A stretch of 64,000 nt of DNA from Cryptomeria japonica (taxonomy: Eukaryota > Streptophyta > Pinopsida > Cupressales > Cupressaceae): positions 616,028,476 to 616,092,475 of the forward strand of contig NC_081408.1 in the NCBI RefSeq assembly GCF_030272615.1, read 5' to 3'. The notes below the pieces were generated by a model that was not told the origin of the DNA, made no database searches, and worked only from the letters and a program-made list of their open reading frames with translations. The translations under genes were made by a program, and so were the position numbers. The first letter of the stretch is position 1. Every line of letters starts with the position of its first letter. Positions 41,401-56,400 of the stretch are shown piece after piece.

Positions 41401-44400
41401 AATAAATCCTTACAACAAAAAAGCAATAACAATGAAAAAACTTCTCAAAAGAATCTACTTTCTGGTACTGTGCAAAATCATTTTAGCAATGCTGTTCACT
41501 GCAGGAAAAGAAAAACTAGACAGTTCTTCACATCGTATAGGACTTCCTAAAAGGTGAAATATTTTCATCACTTTCAAGTACATATTTTACCTCCGTCTTG
41601 CTGATCAATACATTCCAGAAAGAATCGCATAATTAAATGATATTGTAAGGCTTGGATATGTTTTCAGCCTCAAATCAATGTTTTAGATGCTTCCTATTTG
41701 TGATAAGCATCAAAATACAAACAAATGTACCTAACAGAGCATACAACATTCACTATTAAAACTTAGTAAAGTGGTGTTTAAGAGTAGTTACCAGTAATAA
41801 GACGGTATTCAACTTTCAAGTATTTACAACTTGCGAATGATGAGATCACAATTAATAGCAGAAAAAAGAATGAAATAAAGTTGACAAACAATCAAAATTA
41901 GGTTAAAGTGGCCCAAGACACTGAAAATGAGTGCATTCAACTTTAACAAATAAGCTTTATGTTAAAGAAACCCAAGACTGAAAAAGTAACTAACTGCCAT
42001 AGCCTGAAGAAACATAAACAAAAGAAGTTCATAAACCTAATACAACTAAACCCCTAAGCATAAGAGCTACATGCAAATGATCCTAGGGTGGTACAACCCC
42101 ACAAGGAACCATGGAGCTGGTCAAGATGAATGCAGGAAATCACAATAGCAGACTAGTGATGTTACATGTGTGTAGCAAGGCTTGGGCCGCCCAAAGAACC
42201 AAGAGCATTATATCTATCACTGCTAAAGAGCTAATGCATGATATGCCAATACTTGTACAGAAAATTCCAAGGCTGATAGACAAGCTAGACAAAATCCCAG
42301 GAGGAATTTGGTTCACCCACTATGATCAATGATATTTTATTATTTCCATTGGCTCCTCTGACACGTCTCAAAAGCATGGATACTTTAGGATTTTGGTTAC
42401 TCCCTTAGATGATCTTCTGTTTATTATCTTTCAAGGTCTTCCCCCTCCTCTTTTAATACTGTACTTGCTTGAGGATTTGCCCCTTCTATGGCTTTCATTT
42501 TTGTTTTCCTTTTTCGTCAAGGGCCTCCTTTCTTGCCCTAGTCCTTTACTAGTACCTACTGTATGTTCCAATCCCTTTGATCTATTTTTGGTCGTTTGTG
42601 GAAATCAATATATTTTCTCTCTTTCTTTTTGCAAATTTACACTCCTAGTATATACATAGTTCCACTGGGGTGAATTCCCCCTAAAAAAGCAAAGTTTCAA
42701 TAACAGGGATGTTTAAGGATGAGGATAAAATATCCCCCTACCTAACCCCAACAACATACTTGGGATGTTCTCAAGACACCATACAAAAGAAAAGGGTGTC
42801 TCCAAAATGTCCCTAGCAGACAGACATCCCAACATCACCAGGACAACCTAGGGACTTCCGGAAGTCTTTTGACCATGTCAAAGATGTCAGGAATCCCCAA
42901 TGGCATGGGCAGTAATAAAATCCTTTTTTGTAAAACAAGGTTTCTATATATCATGATAACAAATTTGATTTGTGACAATGCTTTGAATTGACAGACAAAG
43001 TAATGGCAGTACAAATGGTTGACTTTAGAAGAAATGAGGAATATTTATATAGCATTGAAAGCAAAATGGACTATTAAATTTAGCACAACTGTTACTATTT
43101 TTTTTTTACTAATAGTCAGATGCACACTCTCTTAGCTATTATTGTTTTTGTTTTACTGACTAGTGTAGAGTGTTTCTAAAACAATAGAAGAAAGTAATTA
43201 ATTTATGAAATCATTCAAGAATGATGATTTTCCTATGAACAACTACACAACCTTCACCATTTAGACAAACCAAAGTCCCCAAACTCACTGTTAGTTCTCT
43301 AAAGAAAGAAGATTTGGTTAGATAATGAGTATCTGGTGTCAAAGAAAACATAGTGATAAAGTTATAAAAAATGGCATATGCCATAAAGGCAAAAGTCTCA
43401 ATTTGGAAGGGAGGTGATGCCCCTTCCCTACCCCCACTCTGGTTTTAAAAAGAAAAAAAAAATTATGTGTATATATACTATATAGTTATATTATATAAGC
43501 ACAGCTAGCCGCCGTACCCAAAATTTGGGTTAATGGCCCATCCTCGAAACCCATCTTTGAAATCCTCTCATTTGAAAACTCCATGGAACAATGGGTATAT
43601 ACAAATCTTCAATAACACAAATAGAATCATGTGCAATAACACCTCCATGGGGGAATCATCAACATATGTTGAGCTTCTCCCTCACCTAAATGCAAAATCA
43701 AACATTTAGAAGCAATTCTAGAATACCTGTGGATGGCATAAGACTGACTGCTTTTGTGGGTGACAATACATAACAAAATTTTGAATAGGATGATCCATAA
43801 GCAGGGTAATGATGGCACACACTACTCATCAACAACAAATTGTACACAGAAAACCTGCAAGCACTTTCTAACAATATTTTCCTCTACTCCAAATTGGTTA
43901 TTCAACAACATCACATATCCATAAAACTTGCAACATCATATGGAGAGCATAACAAAACAATATAGTGCAATAACGCACGCACGCACACAAAAATTAGAAA
44001 CACATAGAATTAGACTTACAAAATACTCTAAACAAAGTGATAACTCCTAAACAAAGGGGCAACCTCCACCAACCTTTAAAAGAGATATATGCTTCCTCTA
44101 ACCTTCCACACACAAAAAGTCAAAGATCAAATGTCAAAAAGCTCATTTGACACTTCAAAATTCATCAAAATTAAAGTTATATTTATTCACAGGCAAAATA
44201 GATGCTTCTACCAAGCAGCATTTTCGTATTTACTCAAGCAATTGTGAGATTACCGACTACACAAAACAATAATTTTGCTAAACTAAGTTTTTTGCTTCAT
44301 TTGGACACCTACGCTTCAGTTTCAAGGGGAGATTGTTGGATTAATTGTCATTGATGGCAAAGGTACTCGCAATTCAAGAATGTCATTGATGTCAAGATGG

Positions 44401-47400
44401 AAAATGCTGGCCCAAGAAGGAAATTGCATGAGGTTGTAATGGCCAAAGGCCACTAATTAAATCATTGTTACTTTAATTATGGTAGACTCCCTTGGCATAG
44501 TTGCCACCTTTGAGGAAATTAGGTCGACCTCTTTGGAAGAAGGGCCTCCTTTGGGACAAGTCGTCCCTTTTGAAGAGATCACCTCCCTTCATGAAGAGGC
44601 ATTTGATGTGGCATTAAAAGAGATAAGGTGGGAGTTGAAAAAGCAAGCAACGCAAATGGTAATTATTTTGATTTTAAGCAGATCTGGAGCAGAAATATTT
44701 GAAGGAAAATTGTGTAGAAATTGTGCATCATCTAAATGCAGATTTGTGAAAGAAATATATGCAGATTCATTAAGGAAATATATGCAGAATCATGAAGGTA
44801 ATATATGCAGATTTGAGATGGAATATAAATGTTAAAAAATGTTGGATCAGATTTGAAAATATATATTGTTGAAACAGATATGTGAAGGAGAGTGTAAGTA
44901 TTATGAAGGTGATTTAAATGATCATTATCCATTGAAGAAGGCAGAAACTTTGCTCATTTAGAGGTTGGTGCCTCCTAAAAGAAGAGATTGGTTTCTCTAG
45001 CTGAGCTGGTGCTCAGTTGTGGGGATTGGTGCCTATAAAGATAAGCGGGGATTGGTGTCCCCAATAGATTGGTGCCTACAAAGTTTGTAAGAGAATTTTA
45101 TATAAGCAATCTTTTTTGTGGTTTTTCCCAAAAGTGTTTCCACCTAAATATTGTGTTCTTAATTGTTGATGTTGTGTGATTGATATTATAGTGACTATTA
45201 ATTTGAAAAAGTAAAAGATTGCCTTATACTAGTCCCCTCCCCCTCCTCAGTATAAGCATGCGCTCATCACCTCAAGTGATGACTCATCCCTACTAGCATC
45301 AAGGGCAAAATGCTAAAGTTAATTCTATTGAAGATGATCCTCCTTACCTTGCTTGCTCTTCATTGTGGCTTGACCCTTAGAATGTAGCTCATGGTATTTG
45401 TCATGTTGCTTATCTGTCATCCCATTAATGTCACCCTTTGACATATTCTCCTTGGAAAGGTCCAATCATTATTTCCCTAATAAGGATAGGAAAATATTTC
45501 AATAATGGGGCCTTTAGACATTAGAATTCGTAGTAGAAATAAATAATAGTAAAATAATAGCTGAGTGGGGCGTGTGATTCTAGAAGTGGGTTTTCGTAGC
45601 ACCCAAGACAATCAATAGCTTCCTCATGATAGATTTCTATGACAGCTTATTAATTTAGAGTTACAAGTTGGTATCCATGACAAAGTGAGGACTACCTTAG
45701 GGAAACAATTTCATTAATATTTTAATCGCTAGATTTAAGAGGGAAAGTGAGGAGTTGCAATTTGTGCCCAACTAGTGCTAAATATTGAGGTGCTTGGTTG
45801 CCTATGAGACATCTACTGTTTTATTCAATTTTCCTATAATATTTTGAGCTTGATGATCATTTAAAAGATTTGAGGATGAAAACCCTTGGATTCTGGAGAT
45901 GAGAAGACAAAACCCCTTTGGTTTCCTAGAGATTAGAGGACAAAACCCTTTGATTTTTTGAGGGTAATCTCACAATAAGGTTGTATTTGTATCCAAAGCT
46001 TTGTTTGGAATTCAACTTATATATTGTATTTGCAACAAGTTTTGTATTTTTTAAGATTTAGCATATTGTGAGAGCATATATTTTGTTCACTGTAGCAACA
46101 ATATATTGTGGAGGAAGCTTTACTCATATTTGTGTAACATATTCATATTATTTGTGCAATTGTAATGTCCCCACTTTGAAATACAATTTAATGGTAAATG
46201 ATGATAATAAAATTAAAATTAAAATTAAAATATAAAAGAATATAATTAAATTTTTATTAAGATAATGAATGGTCAAAGACATGAAATGAAGAGTTGTGAC
46301 TCCCTCAGACATGAGATATAAAAGGGAGAAGAGAACCTCATTTGAGGGGGATAATTGGGGAATCAGAGGTGCAGATCTAATTTAAATAAAAGTGCAGATC
46401 TGATTGTGAAAGGTCGTGTCCCTTTCAAAGGGGCAGAAATAGTTGAGAGTTGCACTATTTCAAAGGGTGCTAATGGTGAAAGGGTGTGCCTCTTGCCAAA
46501 GGGCATACAAGATAAAGAGGTGTGACCCCTCCCTCACATTGAGAGATATAAAGGAAAGGAATCTAAGCATCCAGTGAGATCACGATCGATCAGATCAGAT
46601 CAGATCTGTTATTAAGTTACAGGAAGTAACATCTTTGTTCTTGGTTGGAGATGTGCTTAATATGTATGCTTAATATATGAATCCTGATAATGTTCTTATG
46701 CAGAATTCAGTAGTAATATTAATATAGACTGCAATATGTATGATAGTCATACTTAATTTCATATATATCCATAACACATGAATAAGTTGGAGAGAAATAG
46801 ACTGCACTCAGAATTGCATCAATGTCACAGGCGGATCAGACTTAAAGACACAGACCTTCAGAAAGCCACACCGAAACTGACTGATTGCTTATAACAGCAT
46901 CTGGGTATGATTACCAGTGAATTCCTTATGCAGATTGAAAACACATACAAATAGATTAATATGCAGATATATACAGAAGTTCGATCTACACTCTGATCTG
47001 AATGAAAAAAGAATTAAAAGGGAGAATACTTTAGCAGAACAGAAAACAATAAAGGGACCAACAAATTGTTTTCCCTTAAGAAGATAAAAGGTACCCTCTC
47101 TCTAACCCTCCCTTATCAATTGAGAATAGTAATCTAGGGCAGGATTTAGGGCAATCCCAAAATGGTACATTACAGCAATCCATTGTTATATCTTTCTAGG
47201 CATCATTGTCATTGGCAATAATATATATAAATAACTATTCATCTATCCTATGCTCTCACCTCACCCTCATGGGATCAAGGTGATCAAAAAGTGGTGAATA
47301 ATAATATTTACTCATCATATGCTCTCACCTTGTCCTCACAAGATCTTGCTGATTAAACAGTGGTAAATATTTTATATTAAAATTGATGAGGATACTACAA

Positions 47401-50400
47401 CCCCCAAATACGAGACCCATTTATAGTGTCATGCATCTTGCACCCTTGAGACTCTACCACCCCACTAAACTCCTTCGGTGTCAAAGCCCTCATTGTTGCA
47501 ATGATGTGAGGTGTGTTGCCCTTGGGAGGCCACCACCCCACTCTACTCCTTGGGTAGGCACATTTCTTTTACAATGCCACCAACCTACTTCATTTTGTGT
47601 GTTAAAACCTTCATAATTTTGTGTTGCAAGGTGTGTTGTTCTCAAGCTGACACCACCCATTTTTCCTTGCCTTCAATAGATTAACAAGGCCCTTGCACTC
47701 GTGATGGTGCAAGAAATCTTGAACCCAAGCTGTTGCCATTCAATTCTTCTTTTATCTTGATTATTGTAGGCTTGGCACAAAGTCCTCCCCATGGTAGGGA
47801 GCACTTGCCTAGCATGTACTAGTCTCCAAACTTCCTTATCCTTTCTTCCTTGATTCTCTTGTGTTCACAACCTTTAACTCCTAATAATACATCTATATTA
47901 GTAAGAATACCATTTTGATTTTACCAATGTCAACAACAATGGCATCATTAGTTTGTCGGTACAAGTAGAAGTAAATACGATCTCTACCCCTTAGTGTAGA
48001 TGCATGAAAGCCTCTCTCGAGCACTTTGCATCCTTCTTCCTTGTAGATTTATTGCTCATGCCTTACATGTAATATGTAAAGTTGCATTTCAATTGGTGCA
48101 CATGCATTTAAGTTTCTGCACACACTCTAATAATTCCTCTTAATAGCAACCTTGTTGCAAGCACCACTTTTGTCCTAAAGTCATCATTATTGTCATAGCA
48201 CTAGCATCCTTCCCACTTCTTACAAATCATGTCCAAGTCTTTCAACCTATTTTATCCCAACAGTTGTCAAGACTTCAAATTTCCACAAGCATTACTACTT
48301 TCTCTCGCATTCTAACAAATGCTTAGAGGTGTTTGTGTGGTTTTGTTGGGCCCCTTGCATTGTGATTATTGATTGCCACACTATATGTGGGAAAATCATC
48401 AAATTAATTACTACTCATGGAATTTAATCATTGTAGAGATGATCTAAATATACGCTGGTAAAAATCCTACAAAGATCAAAAATTTATTTGAAAATGACCT
48501 TGGACGCCCAAGTCGCTAACAAAGTAAAGCTTATTTTAATAATACAAAAACACTATAACCGAAAGATAGTATAAAGTATCAAAACACCACTCTCAGCCAC
48601 AAACACTATATATTTCCTACAACCTCCAATGCCCAATGTTGTATGCATTGTCCAGTAAAAACATCAAATTTTCAGCCATAAAACATCACATCATCTGTCA
48701 TGAAATGAACTTGTCAGTAAAACATTGATTTGCAAATTCCTTGTACATCAAGCTCAGAGGAAATATATCTGCTAGAAACCATTTCTCTTCAGTTGCTTGA
48801 AAATTCTGTCATCCTTAAACAATAAAAATTACTACTGGTGCAAAAATAAGCAGCACCATGTATCAAATTGTTTAGCATTCCTGAGTTTAAAACCAATCCA
48901 AATAAAAGAGACGAGAATTCACGGCTTTGGCAGTATGAAAGAAAATATCATACAGCAGCAACATAATACACAGGACAATTCTTCAAAAAATGGAATTGCA
49001 TTCAAAAAGGCAGCATAAGAAGCCATTTTTTTTCCTATCAGACCCAAATCATGTACTTCACTTATTTTTCTACAAATATAAATGACCTTTGGACTCCTTT
49101 AAAGACCTATTGTTTCTCATTCTACATTTAACTCTTCGTATTCTTCCTTACATATGCAAAAAATACAATTCATAATAATATGATACATACTTAACAAAGC
49201 ATCTATAACATTTGATGTAACCTAACAATTTATTGTAACCTTAATAGCCATGTTCCTAAGAAAATGATATATAAGAGGGTTCAAAAAAAACTCTGGGAAA
49301 AATAAATAAATAAATAACATCTAAAATTATTTGCAAGCAAATATCTAAAAACACATAGATCTTCATTTAGAATTTTCAAATTTGGGTCAACTAATGTTAG
49401 GGAGAGTTGATCACTACTGAACCAATACAAAAAAATAGTTTTAGCACCTACAGCCAAAAAAGTAACAAGAAAACATAGGTCTTTTACCTCAATTTGGAGG
49501 TATTTTGCTACCCTGATCCCTAAAATGAACTTTTATGCCCATGCATTAGCCCAAAAGATCATTAAGTATATGCCATAAATACCAGCTTCTATGTATAACA
49601 ACCACAATGTAACTAGCTGGACATGGTGACAAAAGGTGAAGACAATAACCATGCAGCTCCCTGTATCCGTTTGCAGCACACGGTATTGTCTATCTAATGT
49701 TCAAACACATTTGTTTCTAAAAATTAATGCTGTGAAGCAAAAAGCAATTACATTAGTTGTTAGTGGTATTGTCTTACCAGATCTGTTTCAGTCTCTGAAT
49801 CAAATTCATCAGCAGGTCCTTGCATATGACAATTTCCCTCCAGAACTGCCGTCAACTGCATGAAATAAAAATATTATTTATAGGAAGACAAATACAAGAT
49901 GAAAGCACCAGACAAACAAAAGAACAGATAATAATGCTATTTAAATTTATTCATGTCTAGCTATTTGAACTAGAAAATCTGTATTATTTAGTTAAGTGTG
50001 TGATTACACATTTGTCTTTATGCTGAACAGTTTTCCAAATTATTCTAAGAGCTTGGCAATTCAATCATGCTAAATTAGTGAGGGAAACTGTTCTTGTATC
50101 ATGAATAACTTTTCAAGTTATCCAATCATTTATACTCCACGCAACAAAGAAAGGCAAACTCTCTTATTATAATCTAGAACGACAACACCATACACATATG
50201 CATGGAAGCACAAATTTTCTAATGCAAACTTAAACATGTTTTTTTAAACAAAGAACAACCAAGCTTTTGAAAAAGCTATCTCATTCATGATCCTGATGAA
50301 TTAGTGAACGGCACTCTCAACATGCAACTCCCAGTTTCTTTGACAAAAATAATGATTGCAATATTGATTTTTATCGGGAACCCTTAGTGCCTCAATATGA

Positions 50401-53400
50401 CAAGAGTTTAAAACTTAATTTGTTGTCATGGTGGATGACATCCACCAAAAAAATCATCATTATAGGACATGTGTGCTCATTCTCATTCACAAACCTCTTC
50501 CAAAAGCTTCAGAGCACGAAATTCGTTGACAAACTCAGTCAGTGACCCTTAAAAGTTTTGATCTCTCACCATGAGCCATCAATCAAATCACTTTTGGGAG
50601 AAAATATACCATTAGGGTTGACTAGTGTGGTTAATCAAATGCACAATTTTTTTGGAGGGTAATATACAGAGATATGGGTATGTTCTATCATGGTTTAGAG
50701 ATATGCTGACAAGTTCTACAAGTTTTCAGAAATGGGAGATGTTGACCAGAACATTTTTTAAGGGATGATAGCAGAATACAGTATTCAAGTGGATACAACG
50801 AAAAAGACTGCAACAATGTATAATTTCATCATGGGCTTTCAGCAGATGAATTGTTTTGCACTTGGTGATTCCAAATAAGAAGAAGATTTTGGTTCACTTC
50901 ATCTCATGGGCACACTTAAAAACCTATTGGATCAAGGAGGCAGCACCCATAACAACATTTTTTAAAACACGAGAAAGATTCATAAAAAAATTGAAAAAGC
51001 TGAGCTCAAAATCTAATCATAGACACTGATCTGAAATCAATTTAGTGGCTACTGCTTTCTCACACCTAAGGAACTCAGCTTCAAACTATATTTACCTAGG
51101 GACTTGTACCCTAACCCCTAGAACTCATCCACCATGTTGAAAGCACATCCCCACTTTGAATACAGATATGGTGACATCTCCAATTGTTAGCAGACTTGCA
51201 ATGTAGGTTTTTTGCATCTCTATACACCTTCTCAAAGCATCCCTTGGTAATTGGAAAACTTCCTACATAAATTTCTTAGACGTAACAAATAAAATTACAC
51301 CACACTTTAATCTGATTTAGATGTGGTTGACAAGAGCTAAATTAATTAAAGAAATATACTAATAGACTTGTAATTTTCTATTTCTTGCATAGAAATTTCT
51401 AAGTTTTTTTTGTATCAGATACTTACCTTAACTAATCCCAGAGATAATAGTATGAAGAGATACAATAATAAGGCTTACGATGTATAGATGCACTTAACTT
51501 TTATAAATTGATAGAAAAATATAGTCATCTCTAGGTAACTGATACCATGTTTTTAAAATAATCACATTCTCCTCCCAGTCTCCATCTGCCATCTCTAGGT
51601 ATTTATGATTTAATATTTAATTGTTTATGTCAACATGGTAATTATCACATATCAATATAATCAATCTTTGCTTTCATTGACATCTATTTCAATACTCTAA
51701 AATGTTGAAGTTTTTAATGTTTACACATTTTGTACTTTTCAATCTTTCAAATTGTAAATTCATTGCATAATATTTTTATGCTTTGAATATTGAAAGCTTT
51801 GTCAACCAGTGATCCTCTTATAATCTAATAGGCAACACTACATGAGTATCCAAAGATGTAAGAAATGAGTAGCAATGATCTCTAAAAAATATTTATTTTG
51901 ATATATTTGCAGGATTATTATTTTTTAAATCTTCAGATTTAAAATAAAATCAACTACAAGTAAGACACCAACACCATGCAACTGCCAAAGTTACCCACAA
52001 AGTTTGTAAAAGGAGCAAAAGAGAAACAAAATGATACACACGATTCTCTGAGGCCATTGAGTTTGAGAGCTTCTAAATTTTACTGTGTGTTATGTTTTTT
52101 CCATCAACGTTTCAAATCATACTCTATGATTCATCATCAGGACGCAGAGCTGGAGAAGAGAAGATAAATGAATTTGCAGACCAAAACCCATTAAATAGTG
52201 TAAGGGGTGGTTGAGGGAAAGACACAGGAACCAAGCCCAAAAAAGAGTAATAAAAATGGACAAGAGGAAATTAGAGATCAATAGTAAAACAAATTGAAAA
52301 AAGAAGGCAAAGAAGGGATATATAATTGTAATATTCAAAAAATTTAAAAGAATAAAATGAGAAAAGACATATGAACCCATTGTCAAAAGTAAAAATAATT
52401 TCCTCAATGCAAATCGAAGTCCAAGGACTGTGGATTTCCTCTCTTCAAGCTTGTAATTCTTAAATAGTTTCTGACTAGAACTACGCAAATTGTGAAACTT
52501 GGTTCCTTTCAAAGGCTTTAGGTGTACTCTGAATTCTCTTTTCTCAGGGCTTTGATATTAATATAGTCTTTATCGTTCAAATTTTACAAAAGCTTTTCGC
52601 ATTTGGTTTTTTATCCTTATTACAAATTTTATTGTGTGAACTTGTTTATCACAGCACTCGTACAAGTCCAGTTAGAGTCTACCATGACTTTAGAATTATA
52701 TCCTCTTTGCAGATTATTTTACTCTTTTGTTTCCCACTTATTTAAAATCTTTTTCTGAAAACAATCCAATGAGATGACATTGCCCAGCTGATAAAACTAC
52801 CAGGTCTAAGTTCCAATTTTTTTCAATGCTCTTTCAAAAAAATCTGTTCAGCCTTTAAAAAAACTGAAAATAAAAATCTACAGATTAAAAACCAAAAGAA
52901 TTTCAGAGAAAAGATGTGTTACTGCCTCAAGTGAAAACAATTTAACTAAAGTGGGGGAGATTAATATCTGATTTCCTGAGATATAACTTGATATCTGATG
53001 CCCTGAGATATATACTGTCTCATTTGTTATCTTGACAAACCATGATTTTTCAACATATGACTCCCAATTTCTATGAAAGATGAATTGATTGCGTGATTTC
53101 TTTTTATGATGGGGCACAATTTGAGTTGTCTTACTGTGAAAACAGTACACATCTCACATGTACTATATGTTATCACATATAATTAATGAAATGATATTTC
53201 ATTTTCTTTTTGTAATCAAATAAAATGCTGAAACAAAATAAAAGCAATTTAAACTTAATGTTTCTCTAAACAAATATTGCTATTTCTTCCTTATAGAATG
53301 TTAACTTCCATTCTGAAAAAATGACTGGATCTGAGCATGCTTCATAACCCTTCCATAAAAACGTATCTCAGATCCAATCTAAATATTATGCATTTTACCA

Positions 53401-56400
53401 AACCCAACTGATATGGTCTCAGATTTTCTCAACTCACAATTTTGTTATTCTGCAAAAGCTCATGAAGATCAACATGATCAAAACAAAGAATACTGTGAAA
53501 AAATAATTATTAAAAATTGCATATGACAAGGCTTAATCATTAAAACATATGTATTGCTGTAAATGAAAGAGCCAAATGGAAAGATAAGACGATTAAAGTT
53601 ATGAACAACAAAAATCTCAAAAGCTATGTACCACAGTATTTCAGGAACGGTAGCCAGGATGTTAAGGATCATGTTTCAAGGACAACAGTCCAGGGGCCAT
53701 TTTTGAGCACAGATGGGGGGGCAGAAGTATACAGTGACTGCAGTATAACAGCAGTATAAGATCAGTGTAACAGCGATAAAATTAATCGCAACAGCAGTGT
53801 CAGTGGCAATGGTAGGATAACAGCAATGAATATTAAATCTGTGAACACAAGGTGGGCAATGTGGTGCTAAATTCACCTCCAAAGTTCAGAGTCCCAATGG
53901 TTGAGAACTTGACCAGGGTTCTTAGTGGCTCCTCAACACCCTACTTTAAAACAATAAGGACTTTGCTTTGAATGTTTCTGCCATATTTGATACAGTTCAC
54001 TTGGGTGCATTATTAATTTATTATCTTACAATAAAAGGTGCCACAGATCTGCAGAATGCCACAATAGGGTTTAATGGCCTCCATACTTAATTGCAGGAGT
54101 ATAATTTGAAACCCATTATTGATTGACCTATAGATAAAATCAAAGTTTTAATCAGCCCCAGTTGACACTATTTTTGGTAGCTGATTTATCAAACCTGAAT
54201 TATATGCTGTCCAATAATTATGAAACTTTGTTTCAAATGAAGATACACATTTGCACATCGAAAATTTGATATATTTGGATTGAAAATTGTGTAAGTACCT
54301 GTTACTTTTTAATGTAATATTGTTCAGCGTCAATATATAATTATGGAAAATGTATGCCACTGTCATATTGGCAGGGTGATTTATATGACTTACTATATGG
54401 AAGAAGTATACATATCTTATGGTCTTTGGCAGGTAGAAAGATGAGAAATGTAATAGATTAATTTGTTTGCTCAACATATTCAAGGTGTATGGCTGTATTC
54501 TAAATAATTCCCAGAAGTGTAACATAACTTTGAGTACTCTTATAAGTGCTTTGTAATTTGTTAATCTTGACATCATGCACTTTTACATTTCATTTTCTCT
54601 AGTGTCAAGTCTAATTACAGATATCTGGGACATCATGCACTGCAACAGATGGTAATTCTGCATAGCAAGATTTCATGATCTGACTATAATACACACAGAG
54701 AGATCTTCTAGAGTTTAATATTGAAAAGGATGGCAAGCTCATATAAGAAAACCATTTTTATATCTTGCCTATATTCACTGTGGTGAATATCATGGTGGAT
54801 TTATATTTTTTAAACATTATAAAAAGTATGACTGCCATCAGAGATGTCTGACCCCCTTAGGGACAGCCAAATATTCCCACAGCATTTTCTATCCATATAC
54901 TGTATTTCCAAAACATTTCACCATTGTCAAAAAAATTTGGGACAGCCTGAGAACAGGGATGGGGGTTTGAGGACCAGGGACACATCTTTGTGGAGCACAG
55001 ATCAGAAGGCATCAATTACTTAGGTCCATCATGTCATAATTTAGCAAGATAAAATATATTAAATAAAAAAATATGGAAATTTGATGAAAACATATGAAGA
55101 TTCAAGAACCATCGACATCAAATTGGATAAACAAATGAAAAGCGATACATCAATGTGCAACTAACAGCATCTCACTGTAAACATAAAAAATAAAGAATAA
55201 ATGTTTCCTACAGGCAATATTGTTAACAGCACAACTTGGCAAATGCCTAAGAATGCATGAAGGGAGAAGACCAAAAGTGTAGGCCAAATGCTTCATTGAA
55301 AGACCCTCCTCTCATAAATCTCTTTGTAATTGAACTTAAGTCTTAAATCTTATGGTTGAGTACTACCACTTTTGATTATTTTCATGTCTTAAATGCTTAG
55401 TGTTTATTTACTTTTCATAACCTAGGATCTTAATCAACAGGAGTTTTTCTTAGTCCATGAAAATGAGAGAGGTTCCAGGTAAAACTATGTGGATTAATTT
55501 TTGTTACATTTTGGATCACAATCCATGATCCCTCATTACAATAAACAAATTATGCAAAGATTGCATAATGAGACCAATATAATATCAAAGTGTTATAAAA
55601 TAAATTCATACAGTTTTTTCTACAAACTATCTTGCTCAACCTAGGGTCTTGTTTACCCTGGCATTTTACCATTGTGGTTGAATGTACTCTTTGAATCCCA
55701 TTTACCTATTTTTGGTCAGTTGTGAACATTGATATAATTTTTGTTTTTTTCTTTCTTCCTTCCTTCTCTCTATCATTTACATCAATGAATGGGGGCTAAC
55801 CTGTTCGAATTTACCCAACGTACCAACCAATTATGATGCAGGGGCATCATGCTCTTGCAATGTTGTGAAATTTTGGTTTTTGATTGATTTTTATTTTCTT
55901 GTTTGGAGTGGAATGTTGTGAAATTTTGGTTTTTGATTGATTTTTATTTTCTTGTTTGGAGTGGGTGTTCTTTATGTTATGTTGACGCATATCTCAAGTC
56001 TTCAGTTACTTCTGTCACCTTGTAGAACAGAAAGTAAGGGAATTTCCTGTCTCTGTGACAGAACTTGTTTTGAAAGGGGGCTTTATCTGTGTTTAGTCGT
56101 TATTCTCTCTGAACCCAACAGTGTTACTTTTCAGTTTGGTTGGCATCGACAGTTAGGCAGTTGTTTGGGGTTGGAAGTCGAACGTTTCCAGGAGGAACCG
56201 ACAGGACGACAAACAGTTGACAGTTGGAAACCCCCAGGCGACCAGTAAACTGTATGAAGGCGGCCGATAGTTGGAGGAAGGGTTGGACAGGGAATGTGAA
56301 TCGCAAAAGTTATGCGCAAAGGAGACATTGGTCGAAGGAACGTTTGTCTCAAAGTCCTAGTTGTCTGTGGAAGACGATTGTTGTATGTTGCCAATGTATT

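Noticed and set aside
42111-42332. 73-codon plus-strand frame within intron 2
   Set aside because: No recognised motif, no splice context and no support from the neighbourhood.
52117-54576. Minus-strand frames of 131, 90 and 142 codons in intron 1
   Set aside because: AT-rich, hydrophobic low-complexity translations without motifs; expected by chance in such sequence.
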